Program-made: the position numbers and the translations under genes
Shown: positions 1 through 8,064 of the stretch, one piece after another
How the letters are laid out: the number at the start of each line of letters is the position of its first letter
Position numbering within the stretch: the first letter of the stretch is position 1
The notes under the pieces: model-generated
Told to the model about the DNA's origin: nothing
The model's input: only the letters and a program-made list of their open reading frames with translations
The model's database searches: none
From: Verrucomicrobiota bacterium
GTDB lineage: Bacteria > Verrucomicrobiota > Verrucomicrobiia > Opitutales > Opitutaceae
DNA: 48,878 nt
Assembly (NCBI GenBank): GCA_025361935.1
Contig: JANYJB010000009.1
Span: 1-48,878, forward strand
Direction of reading: 5' to 3'

Positions 1-1
1 G

Positions 2-421
2 CTGGATGAAGCCATCGCCGCAGCGGGCATCAATAATGTCACTACCGCCTCCTACAAAGCGCTTGCGGCACGCTCAACTAGTCCAGTTATCGTTACAACC
101 AATAATGATATTCAAGTGGCTGGTGCGCCGGGTTACTTAAGGCAGGGTGATATGTTGCAAGCACTGGCCCCCGGGCTCACCGCGCGATCCGATACGTTCC
201 TCATTCGCACCTATGGCGATGTGCGAAACCCCGCGACCAACGGCATAGAGGGGCGTGCCTGGCTCGAGGCCGTGGTGCAGCGCCTGCCGGATTACGTCGT
301 TCCGGATACCGTCGCGGGTGGCGACAAGGCGGATGCCAATCCCGCCAACGCCACCAACGTATCATTTGGACGGCGCTTCCAAGTCATCTCGTTCCGTTGG
401 CTCACTTCGTCGGACATCTAA
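2..421 (+). CDS. Verru_Chthon cassette protein A, C-terminal part
   Basis: The reading frame is open from the left edge, so only the last 139 residues are present. The final 100 residues carry the features I associate with the end of Verru_Chthon cassette protein A: the stretch LTARSDTFLIRTYGD, then EGRAWLEAVVQRLPDYV, and the terminal FGRRFQVISFRWL. In Verrucomicrobia this large protein is encoded with smaller pseudopilin-like cassette proteins B, C and D; its function is not established, and an exported surface or pilus-like structure is only inferred. The next gene starts 10 bases downstream on the same strand, so the two are probably cotranscribed. The family call rests on remembered C-terminal motifs; the N-terminal part and the rest of the cassette lie outside the window. 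Confidence 0.7.
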   Translation: MDEAIAAAGINNVTTASYKALAARSTSPVIVTTNNDIQVAGAPGYLRQGDMLQALAPGLTARSDTFLIRTYGDVRNPATNGIEGRAWLEAVVQRLPDYVVPDTVAGGDKADANPANATNVSFGRRFQVISFRWLTSSDI

Positions 422-431
422 TCTCTCTTCC

Positions 432-1229
432 ATGAACCTTGGTATTTTCTTCTCTTTATCCGCACGGGTGTTGGCTCTCGCGGTTATGCTTGGATGCGTC
501 GTCAAGGCACAGACCACAGAGCTGCAACCCGACCGCTCCATCGAGATCCTGGGCTTTGGGAGCGAGCTCGGCGAGCTAAAGTTGCTTCAAGGCAAGGAGC
601 TTCAAATCATCACGGTGAAATGCATTCCTCCGGGGCCTATCGTGAATTTGCCCAGTGCCAGTCCCGTCGAGTTCCAGCGACGGGCCAAGACGGCCGACGG
701 AAAGGAAACATGGATAAGTGTCGCTAAGACCGAAATCCCGGTAAAAGGCGGGGATTTAGCAGCGGTGTTGGTTCCCAATCCGCAGCCTCTAAAAGAGGGG
801 AGCCTGTTTTATAGCGTGCGGTTGTTCCCCAGGCCCGCTACATTACCCGGGGGCACGATTGAATTGTCAAATTTCACGCCTACACCTTTGATGGTCCAGT
901 TAGGCGATACGGGAGCGCCGTTGGAATTGGAGCCTTGGGGGCAGCGTCTCTTCACGCCAAAAGTGGACGACCAATTCTGCGTGATGGTGCGTATCGCTTA
1001 TCGCTCCGCGCAAGATAACGAATGGAAGCTCGTAAAGGGAGACATCGTCGGCCTGCCACCCACCCAAGCGATGCGCTATAGCTTCGTATTCGCACCCTCC
1101 GGCATGGGTGACCTTATTAAAGCCGATTTTCTTACCGGAGAAAGGAATAAGGCTGCCACCGAGTCCACGCTTTTTTTAATGGAAGGCAACGTGCCGGTCA
1201 CTCCGACAAAACAGGCCGCCGCACACTGA
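432..1229 (+). CDS. Exported protein of unknown function downstream of Verru_Chthon protein A
   Basis: A 265-residue protein starting at the ATG ten bases after the cassette gene; the frame is open further upstream but that part overlaps the previous gene. Residues 1-25 form a signal peptide with a hydrophobic core (SLSARVLALAVMLGC) and a likely cleavage site before QTTELQPD; the cysteine at the end of the core could also make it a lipoprotein. The mature part is rich in beta-type sequence (IEILGFGSELGELKLL, LFYSVRLFPRP, GTIELSNFTPTPL), suggesting a beta-sandwich. I do not recognise the family. Position suggests that it is exported or assembled together with the cassette. The GH128-like gene follows 30 bases later on the same strand. 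Confidence 0.7.
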   Translation: MNLGIFFSLSARVLALAVMLGCVVKAQTTELQPDRSIEILGFGSELGELKLLQGKELQIITVKCIPPGPIVNLPSASPVEFQRRAKTADGKETWISVAKTEIPVKGGDLAAVLVPNPQPLKEGSLFYSVRLFPRPATLPGGTIELSNFTPTPLMVQLGDTGAPLELEPWGQRLFTPKVDDQFCVMVRIAYRSAQDNEWKLVKGDIVGLPPTQAMRYSFVFAPSGMGDLIKADFLTGERNKAATESTLFLMEGNVPVTPTKQAAAH

Positions 1230-1259
1230 TGCGTGATGCCAGCGATGAACCCCCAAGGC

Positions 1260-2087
1260 ATGAATCGTAGAGATTTTATCCAACTCAGCCTGGCAGCCTC
1301 GGCGGTGGCGTTTCTGCCGCCTTGCGCGATGGCATCGACCAAAGCCTCAGGCCATCCCCACCCCAAGCGCGGAGTGGGCATGTCCATCAAGTCCATGAGA
1401 GGGGCTGAAAGACTTCAGGCGCTCAATGTGAAGTGGTTTTATTCGTGGTCGCAAAACGTGCCCGATGTCATCCCGCCCGGCATGGAGTATGTCCCGATGA
1501 TTTTCAAAGGCATGAAGGAGACCGCGCTCGCCAAGGACGGCCAAAGTTTCCGGAAACACGGTTCCAAGTATCTGTTGGGCTACAACGAGCCCGACAATGA
1601 AAAGCAGGGCAATATGACCGTCGAGGCCGCGCTGGATCTTTGGCCCCGCCTGATGGCGTTGGGTCTGCCCTTGATCGGCCCAAGCTGCGTGCATCCCGAC
1701 AACGACTGGATGAAAGCCTTCATGAAGGGAGTGGAAGAGCGCTCCTTGCGCGTGGATTACGTGGGAGTGCATTCCTACGGCGGCCCCAAGGCCGACGCGT
1801 TCATGCAGCAACTGGAAAACGCTCATGAACTCTACAAACGGCCGCTCTGGATCACGGAATTTGCCGTGGGCGACTGGAAGGCCAAGACCCTGGCGGAAAA
1901 CATCCACAGCCCGGAGCAGGTGTTGGCGTTCATGAAAGAAGTGCTGCCCCGGCTGGACGCGTGCGACTACGTGTCACGCTACGCCTGGTTCAACGCCGGG
2001 GTGGGCAACGTCCATCTCGCATCGTCCGCCCTGTTCAACGAAGACGGCAGCCTCACGCGCCTCGGCGAAGCCTACCGCTCGGTCTAA
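1260..2087 (+). CDS. GH128-type (Asl1-like) glycoside hydrolase, copy 1
   Basis: A 275-residue exported hydrolase. The N-terminus MNRRDFIQLSLAASAVAFL is a twin-arginine-type signal peptide (RRDF followed by a hydrophobic core). The mature protein has the TIM-barrel motifs of the Asl1-like/GH128 family: WFYSWS at 59-64, the probable acid/base Glu110 in YNEPD, VHSYGG at 170-175, and the probable nucleophile Glu200 in WITEFAVGDW. Characterised GH128 enzymes cut beta-1,3-glucans; the substrate here is not known. I chose the ATG at 1260 rather than the upstream ATGs near 1233 because the Tat motif begins there and the second copy at 11281 has exactly the same start and length. The neighbouring regulator gene is convergent. 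Confidence 0.8.
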   Translation: MNRRDFIQLSLAASAVAFLPPCAMASTKASGHPHPKRGVGMSIKSMRGAERLQALNVKWFYSWSQNVPDVIPPGMEYVPMIFKGMKETALAKDGQSFRKHGSKYLLGYNEPDNEKQGNMTVEAALDLWPRLMALGLPLIGPSCVHPDNDWMKAFMKGVEERSLRVDYVGVHSYGGPKADAFMQQLENAHELYKRPLWITEFAVGDWKAKTLAENIHSPEQVLAFMKEVLPRLDACDYVSRYAWFNAGVGNVHLASSALFNEDGSLTRLGEAYRSV

Positions 2088-2098
2088 AACCTCCGGCA

Positions 2099-2175
2099 GG
2101 TGGAACGCGTTGACCTCAACGCGTTGAAGCAAAGCGCCCTCCCAATCCAGCGTGGTGGGGTCAACACGCTCCACC
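2099..2175. repeat. Composite palindromic (REP-like) element
   Basis: The gap between two convergent genes is filled with nested inverted repeats. A 17-base arm GGTGGAACGCGTTGACC at 2099-2115 pairs with GGTCAACACGCTCCACC at 2159-2175 (15 of 17 positions). Within the first half, 2104-2125 is a perfect palindrome of two 10-base arms (AACGCGTTGA and its complement) around CC. The second half has AGCGTG at 2149 facing CACGCT at 2165. No T-run follows, so it is not a classical terminator. It resembles a bacterial REP/BIME element; copy number cannot be judged from one window. Confidence 0.5.
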
Positions 2176-2237
2176 CTCGGCATTTTCCCTGCCTCTCCGG
2201 CAAGGCATTGCGGCAACAGCCGCCGTGCGGCGCGCTC

Positions 2238-3332
2238 TCAGAACGAGCCGCGCTTGATCATCACGGGGGCGACGCGTTCAAGGACGCCGATCTCCTCATG
2301 CCCGGAGGCGATTTGCCGCACCCAGTGGACGGCGGAATGGGCGATGCGATCCATGTCCTGTTGAATCGTCGTCAGCGGCGGATCGGTAAGCTCGCCGCTC
2401 TGGGAGCCGTCATAGCCGATCAGGCTCACATCCCGGGGAACCGCCACTTTCTGGTAGTTCAATATCTCCAGAAAACTGGTCGCCAGGCGTCCATCGGTCA
2501 CGAAGTAGCTCCCGCGGGCCGGATTTTTGTCCAGATAAGCCTGCACGTTGAGCGAAATCTCGAAGGCGCTCCGGCTCCACTCGATCGGCACCACGGTGAG
2601 AGTGTCCGGCGCGCGCCCGGCCGCCAGCCAAGTGTGCCGGAACCCCTCGATGCGCGGGCTCACGCGGGGGTTGTTTTCCGAGCCCGCATGATAAACGACC
2701 ACCACGGAGCGGGCATCGGTCTTGAGCAGAGCCTCGGCGGCGAGGCGTCCGCCCATGTGGTGATCCGTCACGATATTTGCCCGGTAGAGGCCGCTGTAGT
2801 TGGCATCAAGCCCGATGACGGGCACGGGAAACTTCTCGAACGTCTTGAGGAAGGAACGGCTGCTGTCGCTGTCCAGTAGCATCAGGTCACAGCCCTCCCA
2901 TACGGATGCTTCCGGCATCGTGCTCAAAGGGAGCAAGTCGATATGCAGGTCGATGTTGCTGTAACGGCACTCCCGGCTGAGCGCATCGGCCAACCGGCGA
3001 AACCCCGAAAAATAGATGTAACTCTCGCCCGAGAAGACCGCCTTTACCCGGATCGAACGCAGGATGCGTTTATAAAGCTGGGCGGAAACTTTGTAGCCCC
3101 GGTTGGGCAGCAGATCGAGCCACTCCTCCTTGTGCAACTGCCGGAGCGCACGCCAGACCGCATCCCGGCTGATTTTGAAATGCTCGGACATCTTGCGCAC
3201 CGTGGGCAACCGCTCGCCCGGCTGCAGGCGATTGGCGCGGATGAAATGCTTGATCTGCTCACCAGCCGCATCTCGGCGGTTCGCGTCCGGGCTGATTTCC
3301 AGCGCACGCTCAATATTGGTGATGGCCGACAT
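2238..3332 (-). CDS. GntR/LacI hybrid transcriptional regulator
   Basis: A 364-residue cytoplasmic regulator. Residues about 23-83 form a GntR-type winged helix (EQIKHFIRANRLQPGERLPT, then SRDAVWRALRQLHKEEWL and the wing LPNRGYKV). Residues about 93-360 look like a periplasmic-binding-protein sensor of the LacI type, with VIGLDANYSGLYRANIVTD, AAEALL and the C-terminal VSLIGYDGSQSGELTDPPLT and TTIQQDMDRIAHSAV motifs. Such proteins normally bind a sugar and control neighbouring carbohydrate genes. It is convergent with GH128 copy 1 and divergent from the MsmK-type ATPase gene, which has a good promoter in the shared gap. Its ligand is unknown. The start is the only ATG before the winged helix. 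Confidence 0.85.
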   Translation of the reverse strand: MSAITNIERALEISPDANRRDAAGEQIKHFIRANRLQPGERLPTVRKMSEHFKISRDAVWRALRQLHKEEWLDLLPNRGYKVSAQLYKRILRSIRVKAVFSGESYIYFSGFRRLADALSRECRYSNIDLHIDLLPLSTMPEASVWEGCDLMLLDSDSSRSFLKTFEKFPVPVIGLDANYSGLYRANIVTDHHMGGRLAAEALLKTDARSVVVVYHAGSENNPRVSPRIEGFRHTWLAAGRAPDTLTVVPIEWSRSAFEISLNVQAYLDKNPARGSYFVTDGRLATSFLEILNYQKVAVPRDVSLIGYDGSQSGELTDPPLTTIQQDMDRIAHSAVHWVRQIASGHEEIGVLERVAPVMIKRGSF

Positions 3333-3370
3333 TAGAAAAATTTAAGTCTCCCGAAGCTGTAAGCCCTTAA

Positions 3371-3400
3371 TTGTAATGGCAAGAATCGATCACATATAAT
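3371..3400 (+). promoter_or_regulatory. Sigma-70 type promoter for the ABC ATPase gene
   Basis: TTGTAA at 3371-3376 and a perfect TATAAT at 3395-3400 are separated by 18 bases. Transcription would start near 3407, giving a leader of about 210 bases before the ATG at 3616; I see no gene in that leader. The divergent regulator gene starts at 3332, so an operator for it may overlap this promoter. Confidence 0.5.
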
Positions 3401-3615
3401 TTAAAGGGCATTTTTCAGACAAAGGGCACGCATGGCCGAAATCGAGCGTGATCGGTGCATCCGCCATAAAGTTTTCCCCATCTCGCACGCCGCCTGTCGC
3501 GCCTGTCATCACTTCGATTCCGACGCTGGACATCTTTCTTCCGCCGCCGAAAAATCATCATGCGCGGCATCATCCCCACCCTTTGATGAAGTGTGCGTTT
3601 TCCAACTTCATTCTT

Positions 3616-4746
3616 ATGGCCAACATCGTCATCGAAAATCTCGTCAAAATCTACCCAGGGGAAAAATCGAAGGACGTGAAGGTTGTCCATGGCATCAACC
3701 TCGAGATTCACGACCGCGAGTTCATGGTTTTGGTGGGTCCCTCGGGCTGCGGCAAATCGACCACCCTTCGCATGATCGCCGGCCTCGAGGAAATCTCGGG
3801 CGGCACCATTTCGATCGACGGGCGCGTGGTGAACAACGTGCTGCCGAAAGACCGTGACATCGCCATGGTGTTTCAGAACTACGCGCTCTACCCGCACATG
3901 TCGGTTTACGACAACATGGCCTTCGGCCTGAAACTGAGAAAATTTTCCAAAACCGAGATCGACCGGCGCGTGCGCGAGGCCTCGGCGATGCTCGGCCTTG
4001 ATCCGTATCTGGATCGCAAACCCAAGTCCCTCTCAGGCGGCCAGCGTCAGCGCGTGGCCGTCGGCCGTGCGATCGTGCGCAAGCCCAAGGTTTTCCTCTT
4101 CGACGAACCGCTCTCCAATCTCGACGCCAAGATGCGGGTGGTCACGCGCACGGAGATCACCAAGCTGCACGCCAGGCTCGACGCCACCATGGTCTATGTG
4201 ACCCACGACCAGGTCGAGGCGATGACGATGGGCGATCGCATCTGCGTCATGAAGGACGGCCACATCATGCAGGTCGCCGAACCGCTGGCGGTCTACAATC
4301 ATCCGGAAAACATGTTCGTCGCCGGATTCATCGGCAGTCCGCCCATGAACTTTTTCAAGGGCATCGTCGTGAAAGACGGCGAAACGTTGAAGTTTGCCGA
4401 GGCGAACCCCAAGGGAACACCCGTGGTCGTGACGCTCGATGCGCGCCTGCACGCCATCGCGCAAGACCACGTCGGGAAATCCCTGGTGTTCGGCATTCGC
4501 CCGGAGGATGTGCAGGACACTTCAGGCCTCGTTGACCCCGACCCTAAGCGAACTGCCCGCGTGAGCGTCGAAGTCTCCGAACCGATGGGCGCGGAAACCT
4601 ATCTTTATCTCACCACGGGGGCCTCCTCCTTCGTCGCGCGCGTGCGCCCGACCGACAACTTCAAGCCGGACCAGCAAATCCAGGTCACGTTCCGCATGGA
4701 GAACGCCCACCTTTTCGACGAAGCCACCGGCAAGGTGCTCAAGTAG
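3616..4746 (+). CDS. MsmK/UgpC/MalK-family sugar ABC transporter ATPase
   Basis: A 376-residue ATPase of the CUT1 sugar importer type. Visible motifs are Walker A GPSGCGKST (41-49), Q-loop FQNYALYP (86-93), signature LSGGQRQRVAVGRAI (139-153), Walker B VFLFDEPLSNLDAKM (159-173) and the switch histidine THDQ (196-199). The C-terminal third has the TOBE/MalK-type regulatory region (FGIRPEDV and the ending LFDEATGKVLK). The start MANIVIENLVKIYP is typical of the family; the frame is open upstream but without family similarity. No binding-protein or permease gene lies nearby, so this is probably a shared ATPase energising several CUT1 importers, as MsmK does in some bacteria. Linkage to the GntR/LacI regulator suggests carbohydrate control. 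Confidence 0.9.
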   Translation: MANIVIENLVKIYPGEKSKDVKVVHGINLEIHDREFMVLVGPSGCGKSTTLRMIAGLEEISGGTISIDGRVVNNVLPKDRDIAMVFQNYALYPHMSVYDNMAFGLKLRKFSKTEIDRRVREASAMLGLDPYLDRKPKSLSGGQRQRVAVGRAIVRKPKVFLFDEPLSNLDAKMRVVTRTEITKLHARLDATMVYVTHDQVEAMTMGDRICVMKDGHIMQVAEPLAVYNHPENMFVAGFIGSPPMNFFKGIVVKDGETLKFAEANPKGTPVVVTLDARLHAIAQDHVGKSLVFGIRPEDVQDTSGLVDPDPKRTARVSVEVSEPMGAETYLYLTTGASSFVARVRPTDNFKPDQQIQVTFRMENAHLFDEATGKVLK

Positions 4747-4756
4747 GGCCTGTCGG

Positions 4757-6337
4757 TTATTGAATTTCGATCGCTCCAATATCGGGCTTTCCGACGATGG
4801 GATTGCCGAAGAAATCATGCGTGATCTTCAATCCGGTCATCAATCCCGATGAGTCGCCCTCGATCAGCGGAATTTCAATGCCCTGATCTTTGACGAGTTT
4901 CACATTTTTCGGGATATAGTCCGCCGCCTCGACGCCGTCGGGTTTGGTGAATCCCACATCGCCGACAATCATCCGTGTGTCCTTGAAAGGAATGTTGGGA
5001 GGCAGGACAGACCCGCTGCTGTAAATGTTGTTCTGCACGAAGGAGCGCTGGATTTCCATCGCGACCTTGTCTTTGCGTTTATCCTGATCGTCGAGGACGT
5101 TGACGGTGGTCCCCTGGATGGCGAAAATATTGTTGGCGATCAGCAGTCCCTGGGTGGAGGGAGCGATCGAAAAACAGGAACGGGTGTTGGCCCGGGTGAA
5201 AATGGTGTTGTTGTAGATATAGGAATCATACGGGCCTGACTTGGGGCTTCTATTACCCGTATAGCCGCTGGTCATGAGCGCCTTGCCCTCCTGAAACGCG
5301 CCGTTCTTTTTCTTCACGCGAAACCCGTCGTTGATGCTGATGTTGTAACGATAGGCGCAGTTGTGGTTGTTGCCGAGGATTTCGATGAAGCCGCCCTCGT
5401 TGTCCACGCTCAGGTTGTATTGGACGATGACATCGTTGCAGTTGTAGTCGATGTGGATGCCGCAGGAGTCGCCCGGGCCGCGCGCGTGCATGAACTTGTT
5501 GTTTTCAATCAGCACGCGTTTCGAGGACCACGGCCAGATACCGCTGCCGCGCCCGTGCATGCGGGAATCGAGACTGGAACCACAGCGGTCAACGACATTG
5601 CCACGGACGACAAGATCCTCGACACGACCCGGCTGGATGGCGGGGCCGCCGATATCCTTCATCATGTTATCGAGCACTTGGACGTCTTTGACCTCGGAAA
5701 GGCTGATGGCCTTGAATCCAGTTTCAGCGATACGACAGCCGCGAACGATAAAGCCTCGGCTTGACGTCTCCGCTTCGCCCTCGATTGCGATGGCCGTGCC
5801 GAGGTAAGTGGTCGGATTCTTGCCCTCGTGCTTGGTGTCTTTCTCCGGATAAATCCGGTAAATCGTCAGGTTTTCCAAGGTCACCTGCGAGGTCTCACCC
5901 TTTTGGCCCCTCACATAGACTCCGTAGCGATTGCTGGGGCGTGAACCATCCACGGTCTTTCCGCCGTCGGCGGTGATCGCCAGATCCTTCACAACCACAT
6001 GGCGGGAGTTCGTCAGATAGACTCCCGCAATATACCCCTTGGCGTCGATCAGGGGCGCCGGGCCCTCGCCGTATGCGCCGATGGTGATCGGTTTTTCGGG
6101 CGTTCCTTCAAGGGTGAGCGCCAGTCCACCCTCAAACCGGCTTCCACGGCTCAACAGCAAAGTATCTCCGGGCTTAAAGTGGTTCTCGCTGGCCTTCGCC
6201 AAGGATTTCCATGCGCGGCCGGCAGCCTCGCCGGTATTGGCATCATCTCCCTTAAGGCTGTCCAAATAAAACACGTCCGCCGATGCGGAACCGGCGAGGC
6301 AGAAGATCAGGGCAAGCGCACGCAGCAATGGTTTCAT
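4757..6337 (-). CDS. Exported right-handed parallel beta-helix protein
   Basis: A 526-residue protein with signal peptide MKPLLRALALIFCLAGSASA. The mature part begins DVFYLDSLKGDDANTGEAAGRAW, the start common to exported beta-helix proteins of polysaccharide degraders (compare the DUF1565/PL6-like entry strand). It continues with ladder-type repeats around 90-420 such as HVVVKDLAI, SQVTLENLTIYRI, VQVLDNMMKDIGG, LVVRGNVVDRCG and VLIENNKFMHA, and ends with GNPIVGKPDIGAIEIQ, a typical closing motif. The fold is typical of polysaccharide lyases, epimerases and some glycosidases; the catalytic type cannot be set from the sequence alone. The start at 6337 is chosen for the signal peptide. It is divergent from the fucosidase gene; the 247 bases between them probably hold both promoters. 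Confidence 0.75.
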   Translation of the reverse strand: MKPLLRALALIFCLAGSASADVFYLDSLKGDDANTGEAAGRAWKSLAKASENHFKPGDTLLLSRGSRFEGGLALTLEGTPEKPITIGAYGEGPAPLIDAKGYIAGVYLTNSRHVVVKDLAITADGGKTVDGSRPSNRYGVYVRGQKGETSQVTLENLTIYRIYPEKDTKHEGKNPTTYLGTAIAIEGEAETSSRGFIVRGCRIAETGFKAISLSEVKDVQVLDNMMKDIGGPAIQPGRVEDLVVRGNVVDRCGSSLDSRMHGRGSGIWPWSSKRVLIENNKFMHARGPGDSCGIHIDYNCNDVIVQYNLSVDNEGGFIEILGNNHNCAYRYNISINDGFRVKKKNGAFQEGKALMTSGYTGNRSPKSGPYDSYIYNNTIFTRANTRSCFSIAPSTQGLLIANNIFAIQGTTVNVLDDQDKRKDKVAMEIQRSFVQNNIYSSGSVLPPNIPFKDTRMIVGDVGFTKPDGVEAADYIPKNVKLVKDQGIEIPLIEGDSSGLMTGLKITHDFFGNPIVGKPDIGAIEIQ

Positions 6338-6584
6338 GGGGTAAAAGGGTAAGGCAGGAGAATCCCGGAATCGCACGAAGATGTTTTATGCCCGACTTCA
6401 GGCGTAAACAAATGGGGTGCATAATTTTCTCCTCGCGAGTCGCGAAAGACGGCTGTTTTTTGTCTTAAGTCAATTACCCTCTCCTTGCCGCAAAGTTCCC
6501 CGGCAAACAAGCTTGCCCTATTGCCCCCACCCCTGTGCCGACGCCGCGATTCAGTCGCCCGTTTCTCCCTCCCCAAAACATACC

Positions 6585-8024
6585 GTGAAAAAAATCTCCA
6601 TAATCGCGGCCATTCTTCTGCCCCTTTTACCCGCGACCGTCCGGCTGGCCGAAGCGCGTCCGGTGACGGACGACATGGGCATCGTCCAGCAGGACGACGC
6701 CAAGATGAAATGGTTCGAGGACGCCAAGTTCGGCATGTTCCTGCATTGGGGTATTTATTCGGTGCCCGCCAAAGGTGAGTGGTTCATGGAGAACAAAAAG
6801 ATGAGCCCGGCCGAGTATGCCAAATTCGCGACCGACCAAGGCGACGGCGTTTACTTTGACGCCAAGGATTTCAACCCGGCGGAGTGGGCCAAAATCGCGA
6901 AGGACTCGGGCATCAAATACATGTGCCTCACGTCGCGGCATCACGACGGATTCGCCCTGTTCGACAGCAAGCACCCGAACGCATTCACCAGCGTGCAGAC
7001 CATCCATCGCGATCTTTACGCGGAGTATGTGAAGGCCTGCCGGGCGGAAGGACTCCGCGTCGGGCTCTATTTCTCACCGATCGACTGGCGCTATCCGGGT
7101 TATTACGACGTCACCGGAACGAACTGCGTGCCCAACAAATGGCATTACCAGACCAACCCCGCGCACAAGGAAAACGCCCGCGTGATGAAAGAGGAGGTTT
7201 ACGAACAAGTGCGCACGCTCTTCCGGAATTACGGCCCGTTCGATTATTTTTTCTGGGACGGTGCCTGGCTCGGCCAGCAGGGCACCGACCGCGACGGCGC
7301 GTTTTTTTGGGAGCCGGGCAAATACCGCGACCCCGCCAACGCCTGGCCCGTGGGCAAAGAGTATTCCGATCAGGATGAAACCGGCCGCGATCTCGGCCTG
7401 ATGGGCATCGTGCGCAAATATTCGCCCGACATCGTCTGCAACCGGCGTTCCGGCTGGATCGGGGATATCAAGGACGAGGAAGGCGGCAAACTAGTGACCG
7501 GACCGGTGCGCTCCGATTACTGGGAAAAGTGCCTTAACCTGAACAAACCGAGCTGGGGCTACAACGACAGGCAGAACCTGATGACCTACGACGAGATCGT
7601 GCGCTATCTCGTCGATGTCGTGATGCGGAATGGCAACATGCTGCTCAACTTCGGGCCGGATCGACACGGTAAAATCCCCGAAAGCCACGCGGCCTTGACC
7701 CGCCGGGTCGGTGCATGGCTGGCCAAAGTCGGCGACAGCATCTACGGCACGCGGGGCGGCCCTTGGAACCCCGTGGACGGTCAATACGGCTTCACCTGCA
7801 AACCGGGCAAATATTTCGTCCACCTGCTGCCGGACTACGCCGGCACGGAATTCACCACGCCGGTGATTCCCGGCAAAGTCACGGGCTGCCGCGACCTGTT
7901 CACCGGCGAAGAGCTCGCGCACACCGTCGCGGCGGACGGCTCGCTGCACATCACCGGATTAAATCGCACGGCACATCCGGCGGATACGGTGGTCATGATC
8001 ACCACGCAAGACGCTGCAAAATAA
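6585..8024 (+). CDS. GH29 alpha-L-fucosidase
   Basis: A 479-residue exported enzyme that would release alpha-linked L-fucose. The GTG at 6585 starts a good signal peptide (KKISIIAAILLPLLPATVRLAEA); the frame is open back to 6417 but that extension looks non-coding. Family features are WFEDAKFGMFLHWGIYSVPAKGEW (43-66), the histidine pair in TSRHHDGFALFDS (117-128), and FDYFFWDGAW (219-228), in which Asp225 is the likely nucleophile. RRSGW and LLNFGPDRHGKIP follow, also typical. It lies 40 bases upstream of an esterase gene and in a run with sulfatases, so a fucose-containing sulfated polysaccharide is the likely substrate. Retaining GH29 chemistry is family knowledge. Confidence 0.9.
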   Translation: MKKISIIAAILLPLLPATVRLAEARPVTDDMGIVQQDDAKMKWFEDAKFGMFLHWGIYSVPAKGEWFMENKKMSPAEYAKFATDQGDGVYFDAKDFNPAEWAKIAKDSGIKYMCLTSRHHDGFALFDSKHPNAFTSVQTIHRDLYAEYVKACRAEGLRVGLYFSPIDWRYPGYYDVTGTNCVPNKWHYQTNPAHKENARVMKEEVYEQVRTLFRNYGPFDYFFWDGAWLGQQGTDRDGAFFWEPGKYRDPANAWPVGKEYSDQDETGRDLGLMGIVRKYSPDIVCNRRSGWIGDIKDEEGGKLVTGPVRSDYWEKCLNLNKPSWGYNDRQNLMTYDEIVRYLVDVVMRNGNMLLNFGPDRHGKIPESHAALTRRVGAWLAKVGDSIYGTRGGPWNPVDGQYGFTCKPGKYFVHLLPDYAGTEFTTPVIPGKVTGCRDLFTGEELAHTVAADGSLHITGLNRTAHPADTVVMITTQDAAK

Positions 8025-8064
8025 GCCCGACGGAACCAGCCCCGTTTCCATAGCCATTAACTTC

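Noticed and set aside
3387-3395. CGATCACAT shared between the upstream regions of the two sugar regulators (also at 21890-21898)
   Set aside because: Nine bases in two short regions is not enough to claim an operator, and the DNA-binding domains are of different families.
6417-6584. N-terminal extension of the fucosidase to 6417
   Set aside because: The extension is not like a signal peptide or family sequence; the GTG at 6585 starts a typical signal peptide.
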